DNA of 64,000 nucleotides, from contig CM069435.1 in assembly GCA_035610365.1 (NCBI GenBank), forward strand, positions 17,349,123 through 17,413,122, written 5' to 3'. The notes below the pieces were generated by a model, which was not told the DNA's origin, made no database searches, and worked only from the letters and a program-made list of their open reading frames with translations. The DNA comes from Aquatica leii. Taxonomy: Eukaryota; Arthropoda; Insecta; Coleoptera; Lampyridae. Shown piece by piece: positions 23,582 to 33,010 of this stretch (position 1 is its first letter; each line of letters starts with the position of its first letter). Both the position numbers and the translations under genes were made by a program.

Positions 23582-23721
23582 CCCAAACAACACATTGGTA
23601 CAAAAAACGTCTAAATGTCCGTCTAATAAACGTTAATAACGCGTTTAAAACCGTTTTAATATCTAATAAACGTCTATTCGGCGGACATTTACACGTTTTT
23701 TATACCAATGTGTTGTTTGGG
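23582..23721. mobile_element. 140-bp MITE with 40-bp terminal inverted repeats
   Basis: The first 40 bases (starting CCCAAACAACACATTGGT) and the last 40, read inverted, differ at only two positions. The 60-bp centre is non-coding. Only a possible 2-bp flanking match is seen, so the superfamily is not assigned. High arm identity suggests a relatively young insertion. Confidence 0.85.
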
Positions 23722-24044
23722 AACACGAAAGTTGTAACAACAAGTACATTCATTTTATCACAGACACAAAAGTTTGTAGAGAGGAAAAAACATATGTATA
23801 TTTACATAAGTGCGATTAAATGCTAGTACGTAGGTCAATATCACAGACAAAAGTGGTTGAAATAAGGCCCCTTTAGTTGGGCAACACGTCGTACAACAAA
23901 TTAAATTTGTCGGCCTAACTTTTACATTCTGAAAAGAAATAAATTTACATTTGTATATTATAACATAAATAAACAGATTTTGATGATTCAAAGAACCCGC
24001 GCACCGTCTAATAATATGTGACACACAACAACCAAGTCTTTCCG

Positions 24045-24410
24045 TATACCTCTCTTCTTATTTACAACATTCTGAGCTTCTTCTATACTTAGGGCTTCTT
24101 CTGGTTCGAATTTATTAATAACGCGCTTAATAAGTTCAAAATTCTGAGCCTAATATGAAGCAGCTTCGATCCAAGGACCACATCGTGTCACAACTGAAGA
24201 CGGAAGCAAACTAACATCAGCACCAGCAATTTTTCTAAACTTTCGTTACTAAAGATATCAATAAATTAACATTTGGATATTTCTAACGAACTAATTTAGC
24301 TATGCAAAGCATGTGCCACACAAGTAACATGAATCATTTGTGAATATAGAGGAAGAAGAGCATGTGAGCCCATCAAACCACCTGAAGTTGCTTGGTGCAA
24401 TTTTGCCACA
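24045..24410 (-). pseudogene. hAT-like transposase fragment
   Basis: Minus-strand translation gives GGLMGSHALLPLYSQMIHVTCVAHALHS (near 24390-24300). After a frame change it gives LLPSSVVTRCGPWIEAASY.AQNFELIKRVINKFEPEEA (near 24215-24090). The blocks MxHVTCxAHxLHR and VxTRWGTWIxAAxYYxxNFExIK are typical of a group of hAT transposases related to CGG-repeat-binding proteins. The tryptophan of TRWG is lost and there are stops. No terminal repeats were located, so this is a fragment. Confidence 0.65.
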
Positions 24411-24719
24411 AGAAGAATAGGTAAAGCATAGAAAATGTATCAAATAGAAAGGAAGTCTAATCAGACTCAGTCAGAGAACGCGGTTCAGCCAAGTGCTTAC
24501 CTTACGGCTTAAGGAAATAAGAGAGACAAAGTTAATATAAGTAGTGACGACGAAAAAAACCTAAAACTCTTATTTAATTAAAATATAAATAAATTAATTA
24601 TAAAATAAATATATAATGTTAGTAAAAGTAAACTAAAAACCATGCATATGCATCAGAGCAAACTAAAAAAAAGTTGTTTTTTTACGAATGGTCTATAAAT
24701 ATTTACATCAATTGGAATA

Positions 24720-24960
24720 GGGGACGATCGTGGCTAACAGGTCTTTCCGCACGTCTTTGAATTCGCTACAAACAAGAATACGGTGTGCTGAAGTATTAGG
24801 AACGCCGCACGACGGACAGCGCCGTCGTCCAAAACACTAATGCGTTACAAATGACAAGGAAATCCGCAGTATGAAGAAGGTATCTGGACTTTCTTTCGTC
24901 CGCGGACCTGGCTTTTTTTGGAAAGTGTCTTAAAACCGCTGCCATTCCCCCAAGATCAAA
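24720..24960 (-). pseudogene. LINE C-terminal zinc-knuckle fragment
   Basis: On the minus strand the sequence reads RRRCPSCGVPNTSAHRILVC followed by SEFKDVRKDLLATI. This is a C-x2-C-x7-H-x4-C knuckle with a following helix, as at the end of Jockey-group ORF2 proteins. The upstream part (to 24960) keeps only vague similarity. The fragment is small and the clade is not assigned. Confidence 0.5.
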
Positions 24961-24964
24961 AGCT

Positions 24965-25930
24965 TTAAGTGACGCTTAGCTGCTGAAAAGAACGGAAAGT
25001 CGTTAGTCGAAACGTTGCTCCAAGAATTGTTACGTGCTAAAAGATATGATAAAATTGCCTACAAGACGTTACATAAAGGTGTTTGCTCGGCCTGCTCAGT
25101 GAGATAGGCATGGGTGTTACGATAATTGAAATTCGTGAAAAACGTGAAAGATGTAAAAGAAAAACAAATAAAGACTAAATCCGTAGGGCGCCAAATAAAG
25201 TCACGACGTTTAATAGCATCTAGGTTCTTATTTACCAAGAAGCTCATTCAGTAGCTTTAGTTCTCATGAGACTTATCTGTGATTGATACAAGTATTTAAC
25301 TTGTAACTACTTAATACACGTTTTAGTACATTTTTTGACGGTTCGATAGGCAACTTTTCACTTGTCGTCACGTGGGCGTTGGATATTGCAATGGCCTTAT
25401 GTCAATCTTTTTAAGGAAAATAACTCTCGATGCAAAGCGCATAAATCTATACGAAGCCTGCACAGGAGTTAAATTTTGTGTTGCAAATTCAATGGAGATC
25501 TACTTAAGGTTGGTTATAAATTTTACCCACACGTGGTTGCGAGTTACTATTTTTTGCATTTTTAGCTCCTTCTTTGTTACTCTCATAATTATTCATTATT
25601 CGATACATCAAAATTCAAGTGTTAATTGTTTGCTACGAGGTCAGTGAACGCACAATAACGTGATTGGGAAATATTTCATATTTCTATGTTATTTTAATTA
25701 AAAGTGTACTCCAATTTTGGAACTAAACCAAGCAGATAAACTGCAAAAGTTTTTCTAATGCAGTATATATTAAAAAAAAAATTAAGAAAAAAATGAACCA
25801 ACTTAAAAAATGCATCAAATAGGATGCTCTAAAAAGTAAAAAATAATTTAATTTGGTTACAATTACACGACGAAATTTTTATTTACATGAAATTTTTTTA
25901 AGTCGATATCGATACCATATACGACTTTGG
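24965..25930. other. Unassigned stretch
   Basis: It contains a degenerate hammerhead-like string (CTGCTGA near 24981, TCGAAACGTTG near 25009) and AGGGCGCCA near 25188 followed by AATAAAG. A 91-codon frame at 25372-25647 has no recognisable similarity. I regard the whole stretch as repeat debris. Confidence 0.3.
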
Positions 25931-25935
25931 TAGTT

Positions 25936-26190
25936 GTGATAGTTTTAAGTGGGATGTGTTTGACATCGACTTGTTACCAACTTTTTCTGTAGTAGGCCCC
26001 GTTGGCAACCACCTCACTACGGCTAGCTACGATGTCAGTGAGTGGTTGTGGTTAAGAACCTATAATAAAAATAGAGAGATCCTAGGTGCCACTTATCGTA
26101 CTAACAAAAATCCTCAGTTCGGAGATACAAAAGATATGTCTGAATCATCAAGAGCAATACAGATTTATAGATTTTAATAACATAGGATAA
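25936..26190 (+). repeat. Dispersed repeat, copy 1 (pairs with 36824-37030)
   Basis: A core of about 75 bp, including ATGTCAGTGAGTGG and TGTGGTTAAGAAC, is shared with 36902-36975 in the same orientation. Similarity outside the core is weaker. The repeat precedes the degenerate gene at 26380 and may be its 5' region. Confidence 0.55.
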
Positions 26191-26379
26191 TTAACAAGAA
26201 CCGTAACGTAACAAACATAATTACTAATACTAAACTTACCCCACCAAAGTTTTTTATAAGAAGTAGTAACTCTCTACTTCGTATTACTTTAGGGACAAGG
26301 CGTGCGTACTATGTAAGCTTACATGTACGGCTTTATGTGCCTAAATCTGGCCTTGATTGCATTCAAATTAAAGAAACTT

Positions 26380-27383
26380 GAATGGTCAGGCAATCGAAGA
26401 AGATATTTAAAGATAAAGATATATTAGAGGGCCCTAACCAAAGACTTGGAAAAAGCCTGCCACTGGAAATATTGACAGCAGGCGATCATTCTACGAGAGT
26501 GATGAAATCAGCCGAGTTTTACCTGGTAAAAAAGACTGTGTTTCTATTAAGACCGAGGCAGGGGATAAATTCACACTGTCAAAAAGACTAATTTTATGCA
26601 ATTTAATGAAGGCATTTAGGTCTTTTAAAGACAAACATCTTACATTAAAAATAGGATTTTCAAAGTTTGCATAACTAAGGCCGAAACACTGTGTGCTGGC
26701 AGGTTCTAGCGGTACCCATTTTGTATGCGTCTGCACAACTTATCAAAATCTAAAACTTATGTTAGAAAACGCAAAAATTAGCTCAATGACAAGTGGCAAA
26801 CTGCATGCATATAAACATTGTATCGCTAAAGCACTGTGTAACCCTGCATCTATAAAGTGTTATTTTGGAGAATGTTCGAATGTCCAAGTACAGATTACAT
26901 AAAAAATTTGTTAGAAGAAATTAAACAAAAAGGGATTGAAAAAATAACGTTTCGGCAATGGATATCGGTCGATAGATGTAACCTAGAGACAATAGAAAAA
27001 TCAACTTTAGATTTTATTGTTTATTATTTATTTATTGTTTATCCAAAATTTGACTACATTAATCAGACATGACTTTATCGCCAAATAACAAAGTTCCTTT
27101 TTGAATAACATCAAAGAAAATCTCAAAAGCTCAGAGTATCTTGTCATGTATGATTTTTCCGAAAACTACCGTTTTGTCCCTTAAGGTGAAGCACAAAGCT
27201 ACCACTGGAACAATGGACAATCAACAGTACGTCCATTTGTGATCTACTATAAAAGAGAGGGAAAAACAAAACATCTAAGCTTTGTTATCATTTCTGAGGT
27301 TCTTGAGCATAATACTATAGCAGTGTATTGTTTTCTAAAGATACTGATTGAATTAATGAATGAGAAATTCGGAGACAATATAT
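26380..27383 (+). pseudogene. Repeat-borne protein of unnamed family, 5' part (interrupted by Gypsy)
   Basis: In three interleaved frames I read ILEGPNQRLGKSL, then SFYESDEISRVLPGKKDCVS, KRLILCNL, LKIGFSKFA.LRPKHCVLAG, SSGTHFVCVCTTYQNLKLML (near 26705-26765), and EKITFRQWISVDRCNLETIE (26938-27000). These are followed by SYHWNNGQSTVRPFVIYYK (near 27200-27255) and LSFVIISEVLEHNTIAVYCF, ending in NEKFGDN at 27383. I recognise this layout from a multi-copy protein family common in insect and other invertebrate genomes, probably encoded by a DNA transposon, but I cannot name it. The gene resumes at 32289 beyond the Gypsy insertion. Several stops and frameshifts. Confidence 0.65.
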
Positions 27384-27801
27384 TGATACGAATTTTATTA
27401 AAACTAATTAATTTATTTATACTAAAAATATATACACGTTTATAACTAACCAAATTAATTAAATCTAAAGATATTTAATAAAAGCACTTACACTAATTTA
27501 TATCACTTACACGAAGATAAATCCGCGGATAACTATTTATTTGTTTTTTTACACTAAAGTCACATACAATTTGTATATTTATCTCACACGCATTAATCAC
27601 TTATTTATCTAAACTTGATTAAGCTGCTTAACACTGCCGCCTTCGAATTACGGAATTAACTGACCTCTGATTTGTTTGTGCTGCATTTATACATTTTGGA
27701 AATCCTTCTCGAATGTTCTACATCTTTCGGTATACGTTCTAAAAATGTACAAAAACGTCGCGAAGGCTCTCGAAGTTGAGAATAACTTCTCGAACGTTTT
27801 A
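27384..27801 (-). repeat. Gypsy copy A, 3' LTR
   Basis: About 418 bp, matching 31884-32288. On the element's strand it ends CGTATCA. The inner end follows the polypurine tract directly. Confidence 0.88.
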
Positions 27802-27814
27802 CTGTCCCCTTCTT
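27802..27814 (-). other. Polypurine tract of Gypsy copy A
   Basis: Minus strand AAGAAGGGGACAG directly precedes the 3' LTR. This is the expected place for the primer of plus-strand DNA synthesis. Confidence 0.75.
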
Positions 27815-27959
27815 AGAACTGTTTTGTCAGAAGACTGGATGCGACACCGGTAGACAGGATCGTGGCGATAGCGGCAGCTTCCTCCATTTTGGCAACTTCC
27901 TTGACCATAAAATTAAAAACCAATGGACTTTTCCTGACCCGATATTCTTCTTGGTTGGT

Positions 27960-28165
27960 AACTACAGACCAACACTTCGAACTTTCCTCTAATTCAGTTG
28001 ATCTAAGCCACAACCAAGCTTGGGTACTGCCAATTTCTTAACATAGTGGAACTCCATTTCTCTCTTGAGATTTCATAATTTCCGCCACAGATTTTCGTAT
28101 AACGGCTTGGTACTTGAGTATTTCTTGGTGACCAGATAGAAAACGAAGGTTCTGTCACCACGTAG
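27960..28165 (-). pseudogene. Macro domain (TARG1/OARD1-like), C-terminal half, in Gypsy Pol
   Basis: Minus-strand translation reads DRTFVFYLVTKKYSSTKPLY, then ENLWRKL, a stop, NLKREMEF, and KKLAVPKLGCGLDQLN. In TARG1/OARD1 macro domains the matching elements are the (I/L)TKK..S.KPTYENL loop, whose first lysine is the catalytic residue, and the GCGLD loop with the catalytic aspartate (codons at 28001-28015). Both residues are encoded here. Enzymes of this family remove ADP-ribose from acidic residues. The N-terminal half (GDLF, HCVS, MSxGIA) is missing. The integrase remnant runs straight into this block at about 28160, so a deletion removed the end of integrase and the start of the macro domain. 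Two in-frame stops show that it is dead. Confidence 0.8.
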
Positions 28166-28822
28166 TCTTAAAAGTATTTTCCCATTGTTCGATTCATCCG
28201 CTTAATCATGTCGTCAGATTAAGGATGGAGAGGCGTCGTCCTAGTTTTCTTAATTCCCAGCAGTCGGTAAACTTTTTGAAACAGCTCAGACTCAAAGTTG
28301 CGGCCTTATCGGACTGTAATTTTAACGCAACTCCAAACCGACAGAAAAACTCTTTAATACGTCAGCGACTATAGCTGCTTCTAGATTGGGTATGGCGTAA
28401 GCTTCCTTCTATTTTGTGGAATAATCCATCGCCACCAGGATGTATTTATTTCCTGAATTGGATTCTGGAAACGGCTCTACGATGTCAATCGCTACTCTTT
28501 CCAAAGGGCTTCCTACGTTGTATTGCTTTATGGGTGCTTTGCGCTTTCGCACTGGATCATTTCCTGATGCGCAGACCGTGCTCTTACGGCACCATTTCAT
28601 GGCGTCCTCTTTGCAGTTTATCCAGTAGAATCGTTCTCGCACTTTACCTAAGTTCTTCTTAATGCCAAAGTGTCCTCCTGATGTCCCATCGTGGAAATGC
28701 TTCAACACTTCTGACACCCGGCTCTTTGGCACTACCAACTGTAGTCTGTTTCCCGTGCCCTCGACACTCTCTAGGGATCGCTTAAGAAGACCGTCTTCTA
28801 CTATCAAAGAGTCCCATTGCAC
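28160..28822 (-). pseudogene. Gypsy copy A integrase, zinc-binding and start of core
   Basis: An open stretch (28409-28822) begins after a WDSLIVEDGLLKRSLE linker and contains HFHDGTSGGHFGIKKNL, FYWINCKEDA.KWCRKSTVC, PIKQYNVGSPLERVAIDIVE and NKYILVAMDYSTK. This is the HHCC zinc domain with one cysteine replaced by serine (CRKS), and the first catalytic Asp of the core (VAIDI). Below 28409 the core continues only in broken frames (ADVL, GVALKLQSD, HP.SDDMIKRMNRTMGKY) to about 28160. The C-terminal GPY/F region present in copies B and C is lost here. Integrase joins the cDNA ends to host DNA. Confidence 0.88.
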
Positions 28823-28880
28823 CCAATAATTTCTTCCCAGGTTGGTCGTCGGCCGTTTTCTTTCTAGTCCAGGAGTAGTC

Positions 28881-29960
28881 TTATTTCGGGATCGTTTTAA
28901 TGTTCGCGACGTAACTACTCAGGTTCCCACTCATCATCAACCATAGCAGTTCTCCGAAGGCATTCGACATTTTCTTCCAGTCGCGAACAACGGCTGCAGT
29001 CAATTTTGTCAAAGGTTTGGCAATATTGGCAAATCCGGGTACAAATCGTCTATAATAGGTGCATAACCCAAGGAAACTTCGGACCTGATGTTTGTCGATT
29101 GGTCTTAGCCATACTTGTACTGCTCGGATTTGGTCTGGGTCAGCCTTTACTCCATCTCTAGATACGACGTGGCCAAGGTATTGCACTTCCTTCTTAAATA
29201 TGTGGCATTTCTTTGGGCTCAGTTTGAGATTTGCCCCACGTAGTCGCTGGAACACTTCTTTCAAGTTGTCCAAGTGTTCTTTAAACGACCTTCCAACCAC
29301 GATTACGTCGTCTAGGTAAACTCAGCGCGTCTTCCAAGGCAGTCCGCGCAAATCTCTATCAAACGCTCGAACGTTGCAGGAGCGTTACACAGTTCCGATC
29401 GTAAAAGCTGTTTTTTTACGATCCTTGCGTTCCAATTCTACCTGCCAGTATCCACTCTTTAAGTCTAACATGGAAAACCATTGGGATCCTGACAGGGTGT
29501 CTAACGTATCGTCAATTTTGGGTAAAGGGTAGCTGTTTTTTTTGGTCACGTCGTTTAGCTGTCTGTAGTCTACGCAAAACCTCGTTGATCCATCTTTCTT
29601 TTTTACAAGTACTAATGGGGATGCCCATGGGCTACTTAAAGGTTCAATCACGCCTTCTTGCTTCATATCTGTAATTATTTGTTCGGCTTCTTCTCTTTTT
29701 GCTAAAGGAAGTCTGCGTGGATGTTGTATCGGCCGAGCGTCTCCGGTATTAATTTTATGTTTCACCACGTTAGTTCTTCTTTTGGAACCACTCTCCAGAA
29801 CAAACACATCTTGATTATCTTGGATCAACACTTTAACTTTTGTTTTGTCATTTGAAGATAAGAATGTCCAATAGATGTTGTGGCCACTCTTCGGCGGCGT
29901 ATCTTTGTTATATTTTACGCATCTCACAATTTCAGATACTCGCGTGCATTGGCCTACCAC
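28881..29960 (-). pseudogene. Gypsy copy A reverse transcriptase (RNase H deleted)
   Basis: The frame 29385-29960 carries the linker after protease, then IQHPRRLPLAKREEAEQII.DMKQEGVIEPLSSPWASP, FCVDYRQLND, YPLPKIDD and WFSMLDLKSGYWQVELE. The frame then shifts. YLDDV, the active site, is encoded at about 29296-29315. The thumb region follows in 28881-29300: GRSFKEHLDNLKEVFQRLRG, LSPKKCHIFKKEVQYLGHVVS, VRSFLGLCTYYRRFVPGFANIAKPLTKL. After KPLTKLT the whole RNase H domain is missing and the sequence jumps to the linker before the integrase (DDEWEPE, DPEIRLLLDWKE, frame-shifted). Confidence 0.9.
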
Positions 29961-30188
29961 GATGTTCTTTTTTAACCTTATAGGATCTTAGTTGATATTT
30001 AAGATTCTGCCAACGAGTAGTCCTTTTTTAACTAAGTCGCTTTCCATTGGTTCAATCGTGCGTATGTAGCCTTACCGGAGATTTCCATCTAGACTTGCCA
30101 TCACCACATTTTTTGTCCTTGCAGGCAGAGTCACGTCTTTATTCAATAAAACTCGCACGGCTGCCTTTTCTGGCGAATGAAAAAGAAT

Positions 30189-30611
30189 TTATTCATTGTC
30201 GATCTTCAGCACATCGTTCTTCATATCTAAATGGAATCCATACTTCTTTATAACGTCCATTCCCAGGATAACTTTTTCCGTGATGTCGGCTACCAGTACT
30301 TGATGGTCGAGTACTCCATTTCCCAAATCAATAGTTACTTTGACTTGTCCGTGAGTAGGTATTTCTTTGTCCGTCGTCGTTCGAAGTCGTACTGTTATTG
30401 TTGACGTCTTCTCGTTTTCCAATAACATGTCAGGAGGAATGATGGTCTTCGTCGCTCCAGTGTCAACCAGTAACTGAACATTTCTTCTATTGATCTTGCC
30501 ATCGAGATAAATACTATCCAATTGCTCCCTAGGCGACGCCATTTGAATTGTAATCTCCGGAACCTGACTAGATGAGATTAACTTACGTCTCTTTTGGTCA
30601 ACTCGTTCCAA
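30189..30611 (-). pseudogene. Gypsy copy A aspartic protease
   Basis: A 140-codon open stretch with LLVDTGATKTIIPPDML (the DTG active site) near 30460-30510, then QVLVADITEKVILGMDVIKKYGFHLD, the ILGxD flap-side block of retropepsins. It overlaps the end of the Gag frame by 34 nt in another frame, so expression by frameshifting would have been needed. The frame itself is intact, but its neighbours are not. It would process the Gag-Pol polyprotein. Confidence 0.88.
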
Positions 30612-31665
30612 ATTTTTGTCTTCTTTTTGGGTTTAGTACGATGTCGTCGTACATGACTTATTTCACCGCAGTTTATAGTCGTCACTCCTCTTTCTCGAAG
30701 TATTCGTCGCGCTATCTTCTTGATGCTTTCCAGTGTTTGCGCGGGTACTTCTGCAGCACAGCAGAGTCTATGATCGTCTCGTTGCAATGCTTGTTTTGCT
30801 GCTTCAAACTCTAAAGCATGCACCAAAGCGTCATTTAATGTCTCTGGTCGAGTTAACCGGAGAGTCTGCTGCGTTTTGCCGTCTCGGAGGCCGTCTACAA
30901 ATGTTTGAATAGCCAACTGCTTCAAGAAGGTATCTGGTGCTGTACGATACGCAAGCCGTGTTAATCTGGCGATGTCAGCTTCAAACTCTTGAAGACTTTT
31001 GGCAGTTTCCTGAAGATTGTAATAGATTGATTATGGAACTTTACCATCAAAATTTGGATGTACCACTTTAAACTTGTGAGTAAATTCTTCCCGATGGTCT
31101 ATTATTAAATTTTTACTCGTGACGCTTTTTTCACCGCGACAATTCATTTGGTTAATTCTTTCTTCAAACAGTTATATTCTTTCTTTCAATTTTTTCTCTG
31201 GTTTTTGTTCGAATTTGTCTTCTACTTCTTCTATTTTGTCATTTACAGATTCGCAAATTTCTTCTTTTAAATTTAACATATCTGCTTGGGTTTCTTCTTG
31301 AACAATTTTGATTTGATTTTTTGTGTTTGTTTGTATTTCTTCTTTTAAACTTCTAGAATTTCCCAATTTTCTTCTATTTTTCTAGAATTTTTTTCTATTT
31401 TCTGCGAATTTTCATAAAACTTTTCTTCCATTTTCTGCAAATTTTCGTAAAACCTTTCTTCCATTTTCTGCGAACTTTTGTGAAACTTTTCTACCATTTT
31501 TCTAGAATTTTTTTCCATTTTCCGAGCATGTTCGGATAGTTTTTCTTCAATTCTCTGACAATTTTCACCCATTTTTCTATTCATCGATTCTTGACCATTT
31601 TTTATTGATTCAAGAAATTCAAATAGTTTTGCATCAATTTTGGTTTGATAACGAGTTACTGGCAT
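30578..31665 (-). pseudogene. Gypsy copy A Gag, coiled-coil N-terminus and zinc-knuckle end
   Basis: The start at 31663-31665 gives MPVTRYQTKIDAKLFEFL, then a long repeated heptad-rich segment with recurring KMEE.FYENLQ units (about 31350-31560) and a further helical stretch to 31172. After frame changes, 30578-30925 reads FVDGLRDGKTQQTLRLTRPETLNDALVHALEFEAA, a retrotransposon Gag capsid-type block. It ends near INCGEISHVRRH, a decayed CCHC knuckle lacking the first cysteine. Gag packages the RNA in virus-like particles. The coiled coil of about 100 residues is unusual and internally repetitive. Confidence 0.78.
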
Positions 31666-31866
31666 AAGTTATAACACGAACAAAAAGTTTAAATACACTA
31701 CTTTAACGAAATGAAACAGCTAGAAATTACACGCTATAAACAAACACGCAAATCACGAACTAAAGTCTTATTTATTTACGCAATCAATGTTTTTATTACG
31801 GGAGCGATATTAAAATACTTAATGGTATTTACACTAAAAATCGCAAACGGTTTATTGTATTCGATA

Positions 31867-31882
31867 CCACGCACTGACGCCA
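31867..31882 (-). other. Candidate primer-binding site of Gypsy copy A
   Basis: Minus strand TGGCGTCAGTGCGTGG lies one base inside the 5' LTR. TGG at this position is the standard complement of a tRNA CCA end. The tRNA species is not identified. Confidence 0.5.
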
Positions 31883-31883
31883 C

Positions 31884-32288
31884 GGTTACGAATTTTATTA
31901 AAACTAATTTATTTATTTATACCAAAAATATGTACACGTTTATAACTAACCGAATTAATTCAATCTTAGGATATTTGATATAAACACTTACACTAATTTA
32001 TATCACTTACACGAAGATAAGTCCGCGGATAACTATTTAACACTTATTGTTTGTTTACACTAAAGTCACGTACAATTTGTATATTTATCTCACACGTGTT
32101 AATCACTTATTTATTTAAACTTGAATAATCTTCTTAACACTGCTGTCTTCAAATTACGAAAATAATTTGTTTGTGCTGCATTTTAGAAATCCTTCTCGAA
32201 TGTTCTATTTCTTTCGGTATACGTTCTGGAAATGTACAAAAACGTCGCGAAGGCTCTCGAAGTTGAAAATATCTTCTCGAACGATTCA
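31884..32288 (-). repeat. Gypsy copy A, 5' LTR
   Basis: About 405 bp, colinear with 27384-27801. The outer end on the element strand is TGAATCG. The inner end is slightly decayed (GGTTACG where the other LTR has TGATACG). Confidence 0.86.
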
Positions 32289-33010
32289 ATATCAAAATTA
32301 TATTACTTTTTGATGGGTCCGTCGCACAATATAAGAACCGGAAAAACTTTACCAATTTAAGCTTTCATTCAGAAGACTTTATAATTGACGCCGAGTGGCA
32401 TTTTTCAGCCACCGCTTATGGGAAAAGTGCCTGTGATGGTGTTGAAGGAACTGTGAAGAGATTAGCCGCCAGAGCCAGCTTGCAAAGGACCAGATACAAA
32501 CACCGTTCCACCTCTACGAGTGGAAAATATTTGTGTGGCTAATTTCATTTACGTCACACAACAAGGAGTACATTGAAACTGAGAAGCACTTAAAAAATCA
32601 GTTGAAAAAGTCTGAGACCATAAAAGGCACTCGGAAACTACACGCATTCATTCCTATCTCTTCTAGTAACAGCAAAATATAAGTAAAAGTTTTCTCAGAA
32701 TTCACTGAGTTCAAAATTAAATCTATTACAACGATTCAGAATAGTTTAAGTTTAACAGAAGTCAGTGGACATGTGACTATCATCTATGACGACAACTGGC
32801 GGCTGGCCTATATGCTTAAAAAAGAAGAAGTCAAAGGTTTAATTTTTAAACTCACCTGGTCCATCACCTAGCTTTTTTTTCTTTGGCTTCCTGTGACACA
32901 TGTGCTAAGTAAAGTTAATCCAGTAACTTCAACCGGACGAACTTATATATTGTCAAATGAAGAACTACAAAAAACCATCGAAGCCTTCACTGACTTTAGT
33001 AAAACCTTCT
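32289..33010 (+). pseudogene. Repeat-borne protein of unnamed family, 3' part
   Basis: It continues the gene cut at 27383. After the duplicated atat the frames give KLYYF, FDGSVAQYKNRKNFTNLSFH, DAEWHFSATAYGKSACDGVE, TVKRLAARASLQ, then ETIKGTRKLHAFIPISSSN, VKVFSEFTEFKIKSI, VTIIYDDNWRLAYML and TSTGRTYILSNEE (about 32930-32960). The (F/S)DGxxxQYKNxKNFxNL and AEWHFFATSHGKxxCDGVGGTxKRxAARASLQ signatures are conserved through the family. The first resembles a DDE-type catalytic core segment, but this is an inference. A frameshift near 32312 and stops make it a pseudogene. Confidence 0.65.

Larger units (their letters stand above)
27384..32288 (-). mobile_element. Ty3/Gypsy LTR retrotransposon copy A, with TSD atat
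   Basis: Two LTRs (27384-27801 and about 31884-32288) share colinear sequence such as CACTTACACTAATTTATATC and CGTCGCGAAGGCTCTCGAAG. The outer ends are TGAT... at the left and ...TTCA at the right, flanked by the 4-bp repeat atat (27380-27383 and 32289-32292). On the minus strand the order is LTR, primer site, Gag, protease, reverse transcriptase, integrase remnant, macro domain remnant, polypurine tract, LTR. RNase H is deleted. The 4.9-kb copy is decayed by frameshifts. The LTRs differ by small indels and substitutions, so the insertion is not recent. It disrupts the older gene at 26380-33010. Confidence 0.92.

Noticed and set aside
25372-25647. 91-codon plus-strand frame with a possible membrane segment
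   Set aside because: No family match, no splice sites consistent with hig phase, and it lies in repeat debris.
28414-28662. 82- and 62-codon plus-strand frames
   Set aside because: They oppose the Gypsy integrase zinc domain, so they are shadows.
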